A DNA stretch of 64,000 nt from Bifidobacterium sp. 7101 (GCF_000499285.1 NZ_AWUN01000002.1:186001-250000), one strand, 5' to 3'; shown: positions 29,488-39,606, numbered from the stretch's first letter. Program-made: numbers and translations. The notes: generated by a model from the sequence alone, not told the origin.

Positions 29488-30030
29488 TCATGCCTGCCGC
29501 TTGTCCGAGGACTGGCCGCCCTGGTCCGCAATGATCGAGTCGATCATGGAGGACTGCACGGCATCATCCTGAAGCTGCGAGCCCAGAATTTTGCCTGCAA
29601 GAGCCGTAGCCAGCGTGCCCACCTCGCCCTTGAGCGAGACCAGCGCTTGCTGCTGCTGGGACTTGAGGGATCGCTGGGCGTTCTCGGTGATCTGGTTGGC
29701 CTCGGTCTCAGCCCGGGTCCTGGCATCCGCCACAATCCTGGAGGCCTCGGCGCGGGCGTCATCACGGATCTGGGAAGCCTCAACACGAGCCTTGCCCAGC
29801 TGATCCTGATACTGCTTACGGGCCTGATCCGCCTCTTCACGAGCCTTGGCGGCTTTCTGGATGTTGCCCTCGATCTTGGACGAGCGCTCATCGAAGATGG
29901 CCTGGAACTTGGGCATGAAGAACTTGTAGAAGAAGACGGCCAGAATGACCAGGATGACCAGCGACCAGAAGATATCGTAAATCGGAGGAATAAACAGCTT
30001 GATTCCTTTGCCTGCCGCTAGAGCGTACAT
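29488..30030 (-). CDS. atpF: ATP synthase Fo b subunit
   Basis: 180 residues. One N-terminal transmembrane helix (IFWSLVILVILAVFFYKFF), then PKFQAIFDERSSKIEGNIQ, then a long charged coiled coil rich in Ala/Arg/Glu/Gln that forms the stator stalk. 51 bases after the downstream atpH start and 50 after atpE, each gap containing a ribosome-binding site. Confidence 0.96.
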   Translation of the reverse strand: MYALAAGKGIKLFIPPIYDIFWSLVILVILAVFFYKFFMPKFQAIFDERSSKIEGNIQKAAKAREEADQARKQYQDQLGKARVEASQIRDDARAEASRIVADARTRAETEANQITENAQRSLKSQQQQALVSLKGEVGTLATALAGKILGSQLQDDAVQSSMIDSIIADQGGQSSDKRQA

Positions 30031-30080
30031 TGGCTCCTCCTTTCCTTTATCGAAGCCGGATCATGCAGGAATCGCACGGC

Positions 30081-30308
<228 letters not shown>

Positions 30309-30439
30309 TTATTTTCCTTTCCTCCACCGTTGCCGGTTCTTGGATTGTGGTTCGGCCCCGACCCCCGTCTACTGGTCGGAACCAACGAATATGTAGGCTG
30401 CGGCCGCTTAAAACGCCGACCACGGCTTGTTCTTTTCGC

Positions 30440-31255
30440 TCAACCTTCTTCAGGGTAACTCATGGAGATGTAAACCGTGGTCAGGATGGCGAAGATGTAG
30501 GCCTGAAGGGCCGCCACGAAGATTTCAAAGGCCGTCAGGGCGAAGCCCAGAACGAACCAGCCCACGCCAGCCAGGGCCAACACCTTATTGCTGGCCTCAA
30601 CAATGTAGAACTGGGTAAAGGCTAGGGTAACCGCCACCAGCAGATGGCCGGCGATCATGTTGGCGAAGAGTCGGATGGTCAGAGAGGCCGGCTTGACGAT
30701 GACCATCTCCAGAAGCTGGATGGGCGTGAGAATAATATAGAGAGGCCATGGCACACCCGCTGGGAAGAGCTCCGACTTGAAGTAGCCCCAGACGCCCTGC
30801 TCCCGGAATCCCGTTACCATGTACTGGCAGAAAGTCCAGATGGCGAAGACCAGAGGCATGGTGATAGTGGCCGTGGCCGCTATGTTCATGCCTGGCACGA
30901 TGCCACAGAGGTTGAAGACCAGGATGGTCAAGAAGATGGTCGTGATCATGGGCACGTAGCGCTTGCCACGAATTTCGCCCAAGGTGTCGTAAACGACCGA
31001 GTCACGGATGAACTCGATGACCCACTCAATGGCCCCCTGCCAGCGGGAGGGAATCAGCTTGGCCCTTGCGGCAGTGATTCCCAGCACCAGAAGAATGATG
31101 ACCATGGCCACGAACCTGATCAGGATGATCCGGTTCATGGCAAAGGGCGTTCCCTGGAAAAGAATCTCAGGAGGCAGGAAATCTTCGATGGAAGGCAGCT
31201 CACTCGGCTTGGCCATGGCCAGACTGAAAGCTTCACTTCCCATTGCCTCTAGCAT
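30440..31255 (-). CDS. atpB: ATP synthase Fo a subunit
   Basis: 271 residues, about five to six transmembrane helices. The proton-channel arginine lies in the KPASLTIRLFANMIAGHLLV region. The first gene of the operon; ATG 31255 has AGGAGG six bases upstream. An I subunit gene (atpI) is not present upstream; metA follows instead. The 131-base gap to atpE contains no gene. The 190 bases before the start carry the operon promoter; TATAGT at 31289-31284 is a possible -10 without a good -35. Confidence 0.95.
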   Translation of the reverse strand: MLEAMGSEAFSLAMAKPSELPSIEDFLPPEILFQGTPFAMNRIILIRFVAMVIILLVLGITAARAKLIPSRWQGAIEWVIEFIRDSVVYDTLGEIRGKRYVPMITTIFLTILVFNLCGIVPGMNIAATATITMPLVFAIWTFCQYMVTGFREQGVWGYFKSELFPAGVPWPLYIILTPIQLLEMVIVKPASLTIRLFANMIAGHLLVAVTLAFTQFYIVEASNKVLALAGVGWFVLGFALTAFEIFVAALQAYIFAILTTVYISMSYPEEG

Positions 31256-31446
31256 CTATCGCCTCCTGAACGACACAGTGAACACTATAGCGCGCATGCG
31301 ACTCATGGCTGCACCGTATGGGTAGTGTAGCCCACACCAAGAGCCACGGTAATCATAGATTCATCCAGTGTGTCACAAATAGTGGCCCCAGGTCCAATCC
31401 GCACCGCGACGTGGACAGGCCGATGATGAACTTAATGCAATCGTCA

Positions 31447-32493
31447 TTAACTTTTAACGGCGCCCGGAATAAGCCCGTACCCGTCGGCTGCCAGAGGGCG
31501 GTATCCGTCGGCGCGTGGGCTGCCAGGGGCGTGTCTGATGGATCGGTCAGTGCCTAGCCGGCCCGCAGCCCGCAGAGTCGGCACCTGGTCCAGGTCATAG
31601 GGAGTGGTCTCGTAGACCCAGTTCAGCCAGTTGCGCCAGAGCAGGTTGGCGTGGGCCCGCCAGGAGAAGACCGGCTCCAATGTTGGATCGTCGTGAGGAT
31701 AGTAGTTGACCGGGAAAGGCACCTGGTCCAGGCCCTTGGCCATGTCACGCTGGTACTCGTGGGCCAGAGTGTCACGGTCGTACTCCCAGTGACCCAGCAC
31801 GAAAATCTCTGAGAAATCCTGGGTGCTGATAAGCCCGGGACCGGACTGGGGACCCCAGGTGAGCACCTGCAGATCCGGACAGGCCCGCACCTGGTCTTCG
31901 TCCACCCCGGCCCAGCGGGAGTGGGGCTGCAGGGCGATCTCATCGAAGCCATTGGTGATGAAGCAGTATTCGTCCTGCAGATACTGAGGAAAGACCCCGA
32001 AGACCTTGCGATCCAGGTCGCGCTTGGCGATGCCGTGGCGGTAGTAGAGCCCGGCCATGGCCCCCCAGCATAGATACATAGTGGAGAAGACGTGGGTAGA
32101 GGCCCAGTCCAGAATATGGGTCAGTTCATCCCAGTAGTCGACTTGCTCGAAGTCCATCTGCTCCACTGGAGCGCCCGTCACGACAAGACCGTCATAACAG
32201 TTGTCCTGGAAGGAATCCAGATTCTCGTAGAACTTGACCAGGTGATCCATGCTGGTATGCACGGCCTGATGGGTGGAAGTCTTCATGAAGTCGATTTCCA
32301 CCTGAAGCGGCGATTTGGAGATCAGCCGCAGCAGCTGGGTCTCGGTCTCCACCTTGGTAGGCATCAGGTTGAGGATGACCAGCCTAAGCGGACGCATCTC
32401 CTGGCGCTCCGCCTCGTGGCTTTCCAGGGCGAAGATGCGCTCCGAATCCAGGATGGATCTGGCCGGCAACCCGGTGGGGATGGTGATAGGCAT
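31447..32493 (-). CDS. metA: Homoserine O-succinyl/acetyltransferase
   Basis: 348 residues. Enzyme of methionine synthesis that acylates homoserine. Seen: MPITIPTGLPARSILDSER, LNLMPTKVETETQLLRLI, the nucleophilic Cys 142 in STMYLCWGAMAGLYYRHG, and the catalytic His/Glu in LGHWEYDRDT. The C-terminal 45 residues (Arg/Gly/Asp-rich) exceed the usual MetA length. Acyl-CoA preference (succinyl or acetyl) cannot be read safely. Start at ATG 32493; the frame is open further upstream but without MetA similarity. It uses homoserine made by hom elsewhere in the window. Positioned head-on before the atp operon, same strand. Confidence 0.94.
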   Translation of the reverse strand: MPITIPTGLPARSILDSERIFALESHEAERQEMRPLRLVILNLMPTKVETETQLLRLISKSPLQVEIDFMKTSTHQAVHTSMDHLVKFYENLDSFQDNCYDGLVVTGAPVEQMDFEQVDYWDELTHILDWASTHVFSTMYLCWGAMAGLYYRHGIAKRDLDRKVFGVFPQYLQDEYCFITNGFDEIALQPHSRWAGVDEDQVRACPDLQVLTWGPQSGPGLISTQDFSEIFVLGHWEYDRDTLAHEYQRDMAKGLDQVPFPVNYYPHDDPTLEPVFSWRAHANLLWRNWLNWVYETTPYDLDQVPTLRAAGRLGTDRSIRHAPGSPRADGYRPLAADGYGLIPGAVKS

Positions 32494-32588
32494 GACTCTA
32501 TTATGGCCCAGTGCAGGCATTCCCACACACGGACTTGACAAGTGCGCTGGAATCCGTAATATAGATAACTGCTGTGTTGAACAGCCGA

Positions 32589-32665
32589 CGCGGGGTGGAG
32601 CAGTTCGGTAGCTCGCTGGGCTCATAACCCAGAGGTCTCAGGTTCAAATCCTGACCCCGCTACCA
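32589..32665 (+). tRNA. Initiator tRNA-fMet (anticodon CAT)
   Basis: 77 bases including encoded CCA. The first base C is not paired with T72, the initiator hallmark. The anticodon stem CTGGG/CCCAG has the three G-C pairs of initiators around CTCATAA. The T arm is CAGG-TTCAAAT-CCTG. Its 3' end faces the large AT-rich region to the right. Confidence 0.97.
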
Positions 32666-33319
32666 GTAAGTTATTTAGCCCAAAAACTAATCCTTGTATT
32701 ACTCTAGTTTTAAGAGTTTATTTATATATTTGAAATGGATTATATAGCGTCATCTTTTGAGTTTCCGTATGTAGCTCCCCCTTATATCCAGCTCCCATTA
32801 AATGAAACAAATAATGACCAATAATTGTGGACAGTTCAGCCTGATTCGTTCCCTCCCATCCCCGCTATACAAACGTCAGTACTCGCAATAGCACTCAAAG
32901 CTGGCGTTTATATTTTGTTTTTTGTGTCGCAGTTTCATTGCTTAACCGCAATGAAACTGTAAATCAATCGCCAAAGTCTCCCCTTAGGAGGAAATTACAT
33001 CCTTTTCGGTGAGATATGGAGTATAATTTTACTGCATAACTTCATATCCATTCGATAACTTTGAAAGTACAAAGATGTCTTCTCAGTCTCTTTGTCGAAT
33101 CAGATTTAGCTTGCAGTCTTAGAGAATTGCTCTATCATTTTAAAGAAACTTTACGGCCGTATAGTTTACACTTAGTAAGATAGATTCAATTTCGCATATA
33201 TCAACAAAATCAGAAATTAAGGTTGAAATTTACCCTTCCTTGTGAATATATGGAGATTGAAAAGGAGTTTATTGCAACAAAGAAAACTAGTTAAAGTTTT
33301 CTTGACTTAGTGAAAGCGT
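32666..33319. other. AT-rich stretch after tRNA-fMet
   Basis: About 650 bases, strongly AT-rich, with no convincing open frame on either strand and no integrase. It marks an abrupt composition change immediately after the tRNA 3' end. Confidence 0.5.
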
Positions 33320-34042
33320 TCAAGGAACGGGAGTGTGTGGTTCGTTATTGTTTTCAGAAAGCATGCCTGTGCCCACCACTACATACTTATAGTGGTTTGC
33401 ACCAAGCCAGTTTGTAGCATTATCAAACGCTGACATTTTGTCTTTAGTGATGTCATGAATATATCTACGCCGATCACCGGTTACTGCCTCATCAAAAAGT
33501 TGACCTCCGGCGTATTCTTCTTTTTTCTTCTGTCTTCTGGTTGGTTTTGAATACAGCTGGAGCAAATATGTTGTGGGTATGAGTTCGCTAAGTTTGAATC
33601 GTTCGAATCTGATTGTCTTCGAGTCGCTGTGAGTAACGTATTCGAGTACTACTGTGGCGTCTTCTCCTATGTTCTTACATGGTATATTCATCGATTGCCC
33701 CGGCATGAGAATATTACTAATCGTCTCATTCCTGAGAGACATCATTTTGAACGACACCTCGCAGCTCTTCATCCATATCATTTGGATGCACATGCCAGTC
33801 GCTCCGATATTTTGGATACGAAGATACGATCCCTGTTTAAGCAACTCGGTCCCTCGTTTGGCAGTCCAAGTCCCAATATTTGCGATGTCGGGGAAAGCAT
33901 CAACGATACGTGACTTGTCTTTAGCCCATTTCCATGCCGTTATAGCAAATGTTACGCACGTTGTAACAGACGCAATGAGACTGACTATCGATATACCGAA
34001 ACTAGCCCATTCAACCCAAGTCGTAATTTCTCTCCCTCTCAT
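33320..34042 (-). CDS. Hypothetical membrane-anchored protein
   Basis: 240 residues, AT-rich gene, not recognised. The N-terminus carries one strong transmembrane segment (about 13-38, WASFGISIVSLIASVTTC then VTFAITAW) followed by KWAKDKSR, so the C-terminal part is probably cytoplasmic. The soluble domain (about 55-170) looks beta-rich: SYLRIQNIGATGMCIQMIW and ATVVLEYVTHSDSKTIRF. This membrane-helix plus small beta domain layout occurs in many island-encoded orphan proteins. Alone, with no partner gene within 200 bases. Start ATG 34042; the ribosome-binding site is weak. Confidence 0.6.
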   Translation of the reverse strand: MRGREITTWVEWASFGISIVSLIASVTTCVTFAITAWKWAKDKSRIVDAFPDIANIGTWTAKRGTELLKQGSYLRIQNIGATGMCIQMIWMKSCEVSFKMMSLRNETISNILMPGQSMNIPCKNIGEDATVVLEYVTHSDSKTIRFERFKLSELIPTTYLLQLYSKPTRRQKKKEEYAGGQLFDEAVTGDRRRYIHDITKDKMSAFDNATNWLGANHYKYVVVGTGMLSENNNEPHTPVP

Positions 34043-34294
34043 CTATTCTTACTACCGCATTTCGAGTTTAGAGCGGCTGGTGGCCTTAATGCAATGAAGT
34101 GGAACTTGAGGTAGCTCTATCGAGTCAATATTGCATCGTTTATGTATCCGGCGGCTGTGATTCTAGCTGTGATAAATGTGCAAGACTTCTAGCAGAACAA
34201 GACGAACAGGGCGTGGGGAGGAGGGCATGCCCTTAGGCGCTGTGAGCTAAGTTCAAGCTGTTTAGCAGCTTATGCTGTCCCCGAAACCATTCGG

Positions 34295-34489
34295 ATGGGC
34301 TGGAAGTCGGAAACGAACAACAATGGGATTGTCAGCGGTGGCAACAATCCGCTCAGCTACGTCTCAAACATGCTGCAAGACAAGCTTTCTGCAGATAGTC
34401 TACTGAACGAGGCAACATCGGGTGTCCTGAATGACACCATCAAGAGCGCGAATGTAATTCGCAAGCTCGGCCGCACGCATCCGCGTTAG
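34295..34489 (+). CDS. Short hypothetical frame, possibly a gene remnant
   Basis: 64 codons of nearly normal GC inside the AT-rich region. The frame is open upstream to about 34193, so this could be the tail of a larger decayed gene. The sequence NNPLSYVSNMLQDKLSADSL is helix-like and ends VIRKLGRTHPR. No ribosome-binding site and no recognised family. It is the best candidate coding piece here but weakly supported. Confidence 0.3.
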   Translation: MGWKSETNNNGIVSGGNNPLSYVSNMLQDKLSADSLLNEATSGVLNDTIKSANVIRKLGRTHPR

Positions 34490-35130
34490 ACGGAACAATT
34501 CGTATCGATACGCATGTCCTTTAATCTGATTTAAAAGTACAAAGTACACTGTCTGTAGAATCGTAAAGCACCGTGCCATAGTTTGTTTACCAGATTAAAA
34601 GCGAGCTGTTTTGAGACTTCCACTAAAAGCCTGAGGGCTTAGCGAACCGAAGAAGCACATTACAACAAGTACGGTGGAACACCTTCACTCAACTGGAGCA
34701 TTCCATCGCAACCATCAACTTGAGTTCGCCCACTCCTTTAAAGCCATGCTGCCTTAGCTCCGTCATATAGCGCCAAGGGAACATCAAAGCCGGCAAAGAA
34801 TGTAATACGCGTTTTCGTTCCCATCACCGAAGCCCCGCCAACCAAAGGTGAGTTTCTCATCAGACATTGGTCTGAGCGACAGCTCTATTAGGTGTATAAA
34901 AGATTATACAGTCAATACGATTTCTCAGAAGTTATATGTATGCTCAATATGCAATTGGTTTTTACTTGTACAAACTCTTCGACCTTTCTGTAAACAAGCT
35001 GTTTTAGGTATATACAAGCATTTCAACATACACATACATTGTTATAACTAAGAGTATTATAACCCGAGTGTTTAGCATCGATTGTTTAGAAGCTATTCCA
35101 TTCAGCTTACTGAAGGATAGGGTTGATAAC
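34490..35130. other. Gene-poor stretch with a probable minus-strand remnant
   Basis: About 640 bases. At 34689-34784 (minus) a short frame reads FPWRYMTELRQHGFKGVGEL and then stops after 31 codons; its composition is higher in GC than the surroundings and it looks like a fragment of a longer protein. Nothing else is supported. Confidence 0.3.
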
Positions 35131-36063
35131 ATGTCTTCTAATAAACATAATGCAACAACCGAACGTAAGGCGCGCTTAGGAGCAATTGCACAATGGGCAA
35201 AAGTAGGGGTACTAAAACCACGCGAGCTGTTTTCAATTGAAGAAATATTCATGAAAAGAGTCGAGGCGAAGACCAACACCTTTTTCAGACCCATACAAAT
35301 CGGCGAGCTCAATTCGGTTGAGTTCAATCGACAACTGAGTTATCTGATCGATGCCTTTGATTCTCTTCCGGGACGAGTTGATATCGCTTTCGATTCAACG
35401 TGGAAAGCATTCGAACTCGAAACTAGAGAATTTGCTCCGCGACAAAATATTACTGATCGCCTTAGAACCATTGCCGAAGCTGTAGATAAAGATGTTATTG
35501 ATTTGATTTGTTCGAACTTTCCCGTTCAATCATGCGAATACCTTTACAAACGACTTATCTCTGACGTCGTGGATAAAAACGTAAATTATGGTCTTAAAAA
35601 TAGAATAAACTATTCAAAAAATAATCAACAAATTTGCCAACTTTTAGAGCATTTAGAATTAAAATATAAGAAAGGTTCTAGTGTAACACGCAGAAATGGT
35701 GCTCTACTAATTCGCCGAGCATTAGAAGGTGAGCAGCTCAAGTTAGCGAACAGCTCGGGTGTTACTTTTGTTACCTTGGGCAGCAATTCGAAGACACAAA
35801 TCCTTATTTCGCTCTTCCTATATACTGCCAGGAACGAACGAGTCCACGGTTCTACTTTTTCACCCTTTATCAGTAGTGCGGCAAGCCTCCGCACATACAC
35901 GCATCCTTACTTTGCATTCCTTGCGACCTATTATCTGCTAATATCTCTTTGGAAGAGAAAACATCCTCAAGTGCTGATATTAAACCAAGGCTCAGTGATT
36001 ACGTCCTTAAAGGAAAATATAGAAATAGCAAGAAAGATACTCGGAAGCAACTGGAATAACTAA
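35131..36063 (+). CDS. Hypothetical protein with HEPN-type R-x4-H motif
   Basis: 310 residues from ATG 35131 (MSSNKHNATTERKAR), with AGGG eight bases upstream. Mostly helical. Near the C-terminus the motif YTARNERVHGSTFSPF contains R-N-E-R-V-H (Arg 234, His 239), the R-x4-H catalytic signature of HEPN ribonucleases, followed by helices AFLATYYLLISLWKRKH as in HEPN folds. The N-terminal 200 residues have no recognisable domain. HEPN proteins act as toxins or abortive-infection RNases; that role here is inference. There is no adjacent nucleotidyltransferase-type antitoxin. Codon use is AT-rich, unlike the core genes, indicating transfer. Confidence 0.7.
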   Translation: MSSNKHNATTERKARLGAIAQWAKVGVLKPRELFSIEEIFMKRVEAKTNTFFRPIQIGELNSVEFNRQLSYLIDAFDSLPGRVDIAFDSTWKAFELETREFAPRQNITDRLRTIAEAVDKDVIDLICSNFPVQSCEYLYKRLISDVVDKNVNYGLKNRINYSKNNQQICQLLEHLELKYKKGSSVTRRNGALLIRRALEGEQLKLANSSGVTFVTLGSNSKTQILISLFLYTARNERVHGSTFSPFISSAASLRTYTHPYFAFLATYYLLISLWKRKHPQVLILNQGSVITSLKENIEIARKILGSNWNN

Positions 36064-36391
36064 CCAGTTTGATAATGAGCGAAACTCATTTAGAAAAGGT
36101 AACAGTCTAATAAAGCTACTCTTTTGATTTGTTTATCATAAACCTCCAACAACTGAACAAATTGCAGATACTAGACATCGAGCGCTTTAGTTTTTTAATA
36201 TTACTTTAGTGTTGAGGTATTTCATCAGGCAGCAGCTCATAATCTGATATAAATAAACAGTCTGAAACAGACAAACGGTTTCTAACTTATCGGATGTTCT
36301 GTCCGTTGGATTATTTTGCTAGGAGCGATCATATGATCTATGCCGATAACAAGATGCTTGTGTTGCATTTAGCGCTGAATCTTCAACATGA
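36064..36391. other. AT-rich intergenic stretch
   Basis: About 330 bases after the HEPN-motif gene with no supported gene. A short plus-strand frame from 36294 runs into the poly-G tract, but nothing identifies it. Confidence 0.4.
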
Positions 36392-36783
36392 TTTATTCTT
36401 TTTCTTTCGAAGTATCCCGGTGGGGGGGGGGGGGGGCAATTCAAAGTTATATTTTTGTCCCTCAAAGTCGAGTCTAGATTAAATGCTCTTGGTGTCATTA
36501 ACTCCATACACGAGCTATTTAATTTAAGCAAAACTGAGTTTCTAAAAGTGGCGACGGTGCCTATTCTGTTACAGTTCCACTCGACTTCTCATCTGTACGC
36601 AAATTGGTGAACTTTCATTCTAATGAAACCTCTTCCCATACCGAGGAACTTCCTTTGTCTTCGACTAAAGCTGCCAAAGAGCTTCTTCTCTACAAACAGC
36701 AGAATCGGACATTTAACTATGCCCCGAGCATTAGAGTCTCGAGTAGCAACTGCGCACCACGCTCCAGGAATACAACATCCTAA
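36392..36783 (+). pseudogene. Decayed gene interrupted by poly-G tract and frameshift
   Basis: One frame is open from 36392 across the poly-G run to 36594 and contains protein-like sequence (VIFLSLKVESRLNALGV, NSIHELFNLSKTEF). From about 36535 the protein-like signal moves to the next frame (SGDGAYSVTVPLDFSSVRKL, then STKAAKELLLYKQQNRTF) and stops at 36783. Together they look like about 120 residues of one protein broken by a single-base shift near 36535-36560. Upstream, the first frame has a stop at 36389. The family is unknown. The shift could also be a sequencing error. Confidence 0.4.
36422..36436. repeat. Homopolymer tract of 15 G
   Basis: Fifteen consecutive G in otherwise AT-rich DNA, inside the decayed open frame. 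Tracts of this length slip during replication and can switch reading frames. Confidence 0.95.
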
Positions 36784-38079
36784 ATCAACATTCTAACTAT
36801 CATGATAATTGCTCTTCAGATCCTAGATTGTCTCTTAAGAACATAAAATATCTTATACTTACCATGATACTTATCAGTGACGCGATGCTTAAAGACCTGA
36901 GTAATCTAAGACCAAATACCGAGCCCACTCTTACACCCCTATAACTTCGCAGAACCATACTGCAGTAATTTTACTATTTTGCTCGTCGCTCCTAATTCTT
37001 GGGCGAACAAAATCGGACGCGCTTTGATAATCTTCCAATTTAATGATCTCACCGATCTAGTTCGAATCACTTGATATCTTCCCACGAGTTGCAAAGGTTG
37101 TGTCCGGCCAATCATCCGAGCTATCCCTCACGCCTTACTTACAACACAACCTCATAGACTCTTCGTGTATAGGAATTAAAGGTATGTTATGGATGCATTC
37201 ATTTTCAAGTTTACTTTTTTAGTAATCGCTAGAGCTGAATCAATAATTCGACTTCCGCCCAGATAATTTGCAATCTAACTAATCTTCATGACCAGACCAT
37301 CACATTTTAGTGGCTATATGGACAATGAGCGTTAACGTCTCAAATTAAGCTGAAAGATATTCGCCTGCTTTGGACGCGTACACAATTTGCTAATTTTGGT
37401 ATTGTCAAACTTCTGCTTGTATATAATTAGCCGCGCCTTTAATGAGGCTTTACTCTCCCTGACCACGAGACGACTACAGCTGATGTGGTAACCCGTGTGT
37501 CATTAGTATCAGTTTTACTCAAGGAAACTACATATGTCTGAATTTACATTCGATACTTTACTCTGAATTACATTACTTAGACATCCTTCACCTATGAATT
37601 CTATTTACACTTAATAGAGCTAGAAAAAATGACCAGTAGTAATAAGCCGATTCTGTATTAAAATCAGATAAATTTGCAATTCTACAACGTTCATCATTCA
37701 CTGCTAACCTATGTTTATGTGTGAGACCACATTCTTGCAATTCTACCAACACGGCTTTAAATTCGAAATCTAATGCAATCAGAGAACGACTAACGCTGGC
37801 TTTTGATCTTTCTCATACCAGTCTTTGTATACACCGTATACACTCTGACGAACACAACTTATGAATCGCGTGGACCTGGACTAACTGTTTCAAGATTTAG
37901 TTCTGAGATTATTGACCGTATTCATCCCTTATTGTTTTACCTTTTCCACAGATTTACTGTTTTCTCAAATTAGATTCTTATAGACTGCGTGGCGTAACAG
38001 TGATAACTACGACGACTCGAACGTAAACGAAAGACAGCCTCTACATCCAGTTCCTTACATAGATGCACCGTTCATGGTC
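36784..38079. other. AT-rich stretch without recognisable genes
   Basis: About 1.3 kb. Stop codons are dense in all six frames. No tRNA, no repeats longer than a few bases and no transposase remnants were recognised. Confidence 0.5.
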
Positions 38080-39606
38080 TCAGGCTCCTATCGCCTTCGA
38101 CTTCTTTACTTCGTCGAACTTGGCTTTCATAGTCTCATTGTTTCTGGTCAGTCTTCGTATAGTTACGTCCTGCGCCTTGTTGTTGGCCAGACGAAGCTGG
38201 TTCTCGGAACCCAGCAGGGCGTCCTTGATCTTGTTCAGATGACTGATAGATTTGTCGATCTCCTCCACTGCGGTCTTGAACTTCTTCGAAGCGATATCAT
38301 AATTGCGGCCAAAAGCGCTCTTGAAAGACTCCAACTCGTCCTCAAAATGCGTTATATCGATGTTCTGCGCTCTCTCCTCTTCAAGTTCGTTCTTGTATTG
38401 CAGAGAGTTCTTGGCGGCATCACGAAGCAGGGTGATTATCGGTATGAAGAACTGCGGGCGGACGACATACATTTTCGGGTAGCGATAGGAGACATCCACG
38501 ATACCCGTGTTGTACAGGTCACTGTCAGGCTCCAGCAGGGAGACCATGATGGCGTATTCGCAGTCCTTTTCCCGCCTGTCCTTGTCGAGCTCCTTGAAAA
38601 AGTCCTCGTTCTTATGCTTGGTGGAGGTGGTGTCCATCTCATTCTTCATCTCGAACATGATGGACACGATCTCCGTGCCGGAATCATCCTTGTCACGGAA
38701 GATGAAGTCGCCCTTGCTGCCCGTCCGCGCATCGTTGTCCTTCTCAAAGTAGGCATTGGTGAAGGCCGTGGACCTCAGTTTATTGAATTCAATCTGGCAA
38801 TGCTGCTCAAGCGTCTCCCCCACCATCTTGGTGGACAGCTTCGCCTTCAGATCACGCAGCCGCTCAATCTGCTCGTCACGATCCTGGATCTGGACCTCGT
38901 AACGCTCCTTGAGGGACTTGGCCTCGACCTTGCTCTGCAGCTCCGCCTTGTCCAGACTGCTCTTCAACTCTGCTATCTCGGAATCCTTGTCCGCGACGAC
39001 CGCCTGCAGCTGCGATTTCAGCTGCTCCTTGGAGAGCTTCTCCTCTGACTCCTTTTCAAGCCGCAACCTCTCAAGCCTACCCTTGAAATCATCCCTCTCC
39101 TTCTCCACCGGACTCAAAGCCTGGGCAAGCTCCTGCTTCTTCTGCAACTCAAAAGCATCAAGCTGATTCTGCAATTTGACGATCTCGGCCTCTTTGTCCG
39201 CAGCCGCCTTTTGCAGCTCGCTTTTGGAATTGGCCTCTGCCAGATCGAGCGCTTGTTGCTTCTCCGACTCGGCCTTATCCAGTTTGGCGCTCAGATCGTC
39301 TTTCTCCTTCTCGACCTTCCGCAAGGCTTCTGAAACAGCCAATTCCTTTGCAGCCTGCTCAGATTCCAGCTTTGCCTGCAGCTCCTGTATCTGGGCATCC
39401 TTGGCGCTTTTGGTCTTCTGCAAGATTTGCTCGGCCTGCGCCTTGTCCAGTTCGCGGATCTTGCTATTCTCACGTTCAGTCTGCTCAAGCCGTTCATGAA
39501 GCTGCCTGTCAAAATCCTTATCACGAACCTGCTTCAGGATATCGGCATATCCGGCCTCGTCAATGGTGAATGCGGTTCCGCATTTGGGACAAATAATCTC
39601 GGGCAT
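38080..39606 (-). CDS. DUF2130 family coiled-coil protein (nuclease-like fold)
   Basis: 508 residues. The N-terminus PEIICPKCGTAFTIDEAGY resembles half a zinc ribbon. Residues about 25-265 form a long, highly charged coiled coil (Lys/Glu/Gln/Ala heptads). Residues about 268-410 are the conserved DUF2130 domain: GETLEQHCQIEFNKLRSTAF, GSKGDFIFRD, IVSIMFEMKNE. In that domain Glu, Asp and E-x-K are arranged as in PD-(D/E)XK nucleases. The C-terminal part is a second helical region. The start ATG 39606 has AAAGGA six bases upstream. The call is firm at family level. A DNA-targeting or defence role is inference from the nuclease-like core and the island setting. Confidence 0.85.
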   Translation of the reverse strand: MPEIICPKCGTAFTIDEAGYADILKQVRDKDFDRQLHERLEQTERENSKIRELDKAQAEQILQKTKSAKDAQIQELQAKLESEQAAKELAVSEALRKVEKEKDDLSAKLDKAESEKQQALDLAEANSKSELQKAAADKEAEIVKLQNQLDAFELQKKQELAQALSPVEKERDDFKGRLERLRLEKESEEKLSKEQLKSQLQAVVADKDSEIAELKSSLDKAELQSKVEAKSLKERYEVQIQDRDEQIERLRDLKAKLSTKMVGETLEQHCQIEFNKLRSTAFTNAYFEKDNDARTGSKGDFIFRDKDDSGTEIVSIMFEMKNEMDTTSTKHKNEDFFKELDKDRREKDCEYAIMVSLLEPDSDLYNTGIVDVSYRYPKMYVVRPQFFIPIITLLRDAAKNSLQYKNELEEERAQNIDITHFEDELESFKSAFGRNYDIASKKFKTAVEEIDKSISHLNKIKDALLGSENQLRLANNKAQDVTIRRLTRNNETMKAKFDEVKKSKAIGA

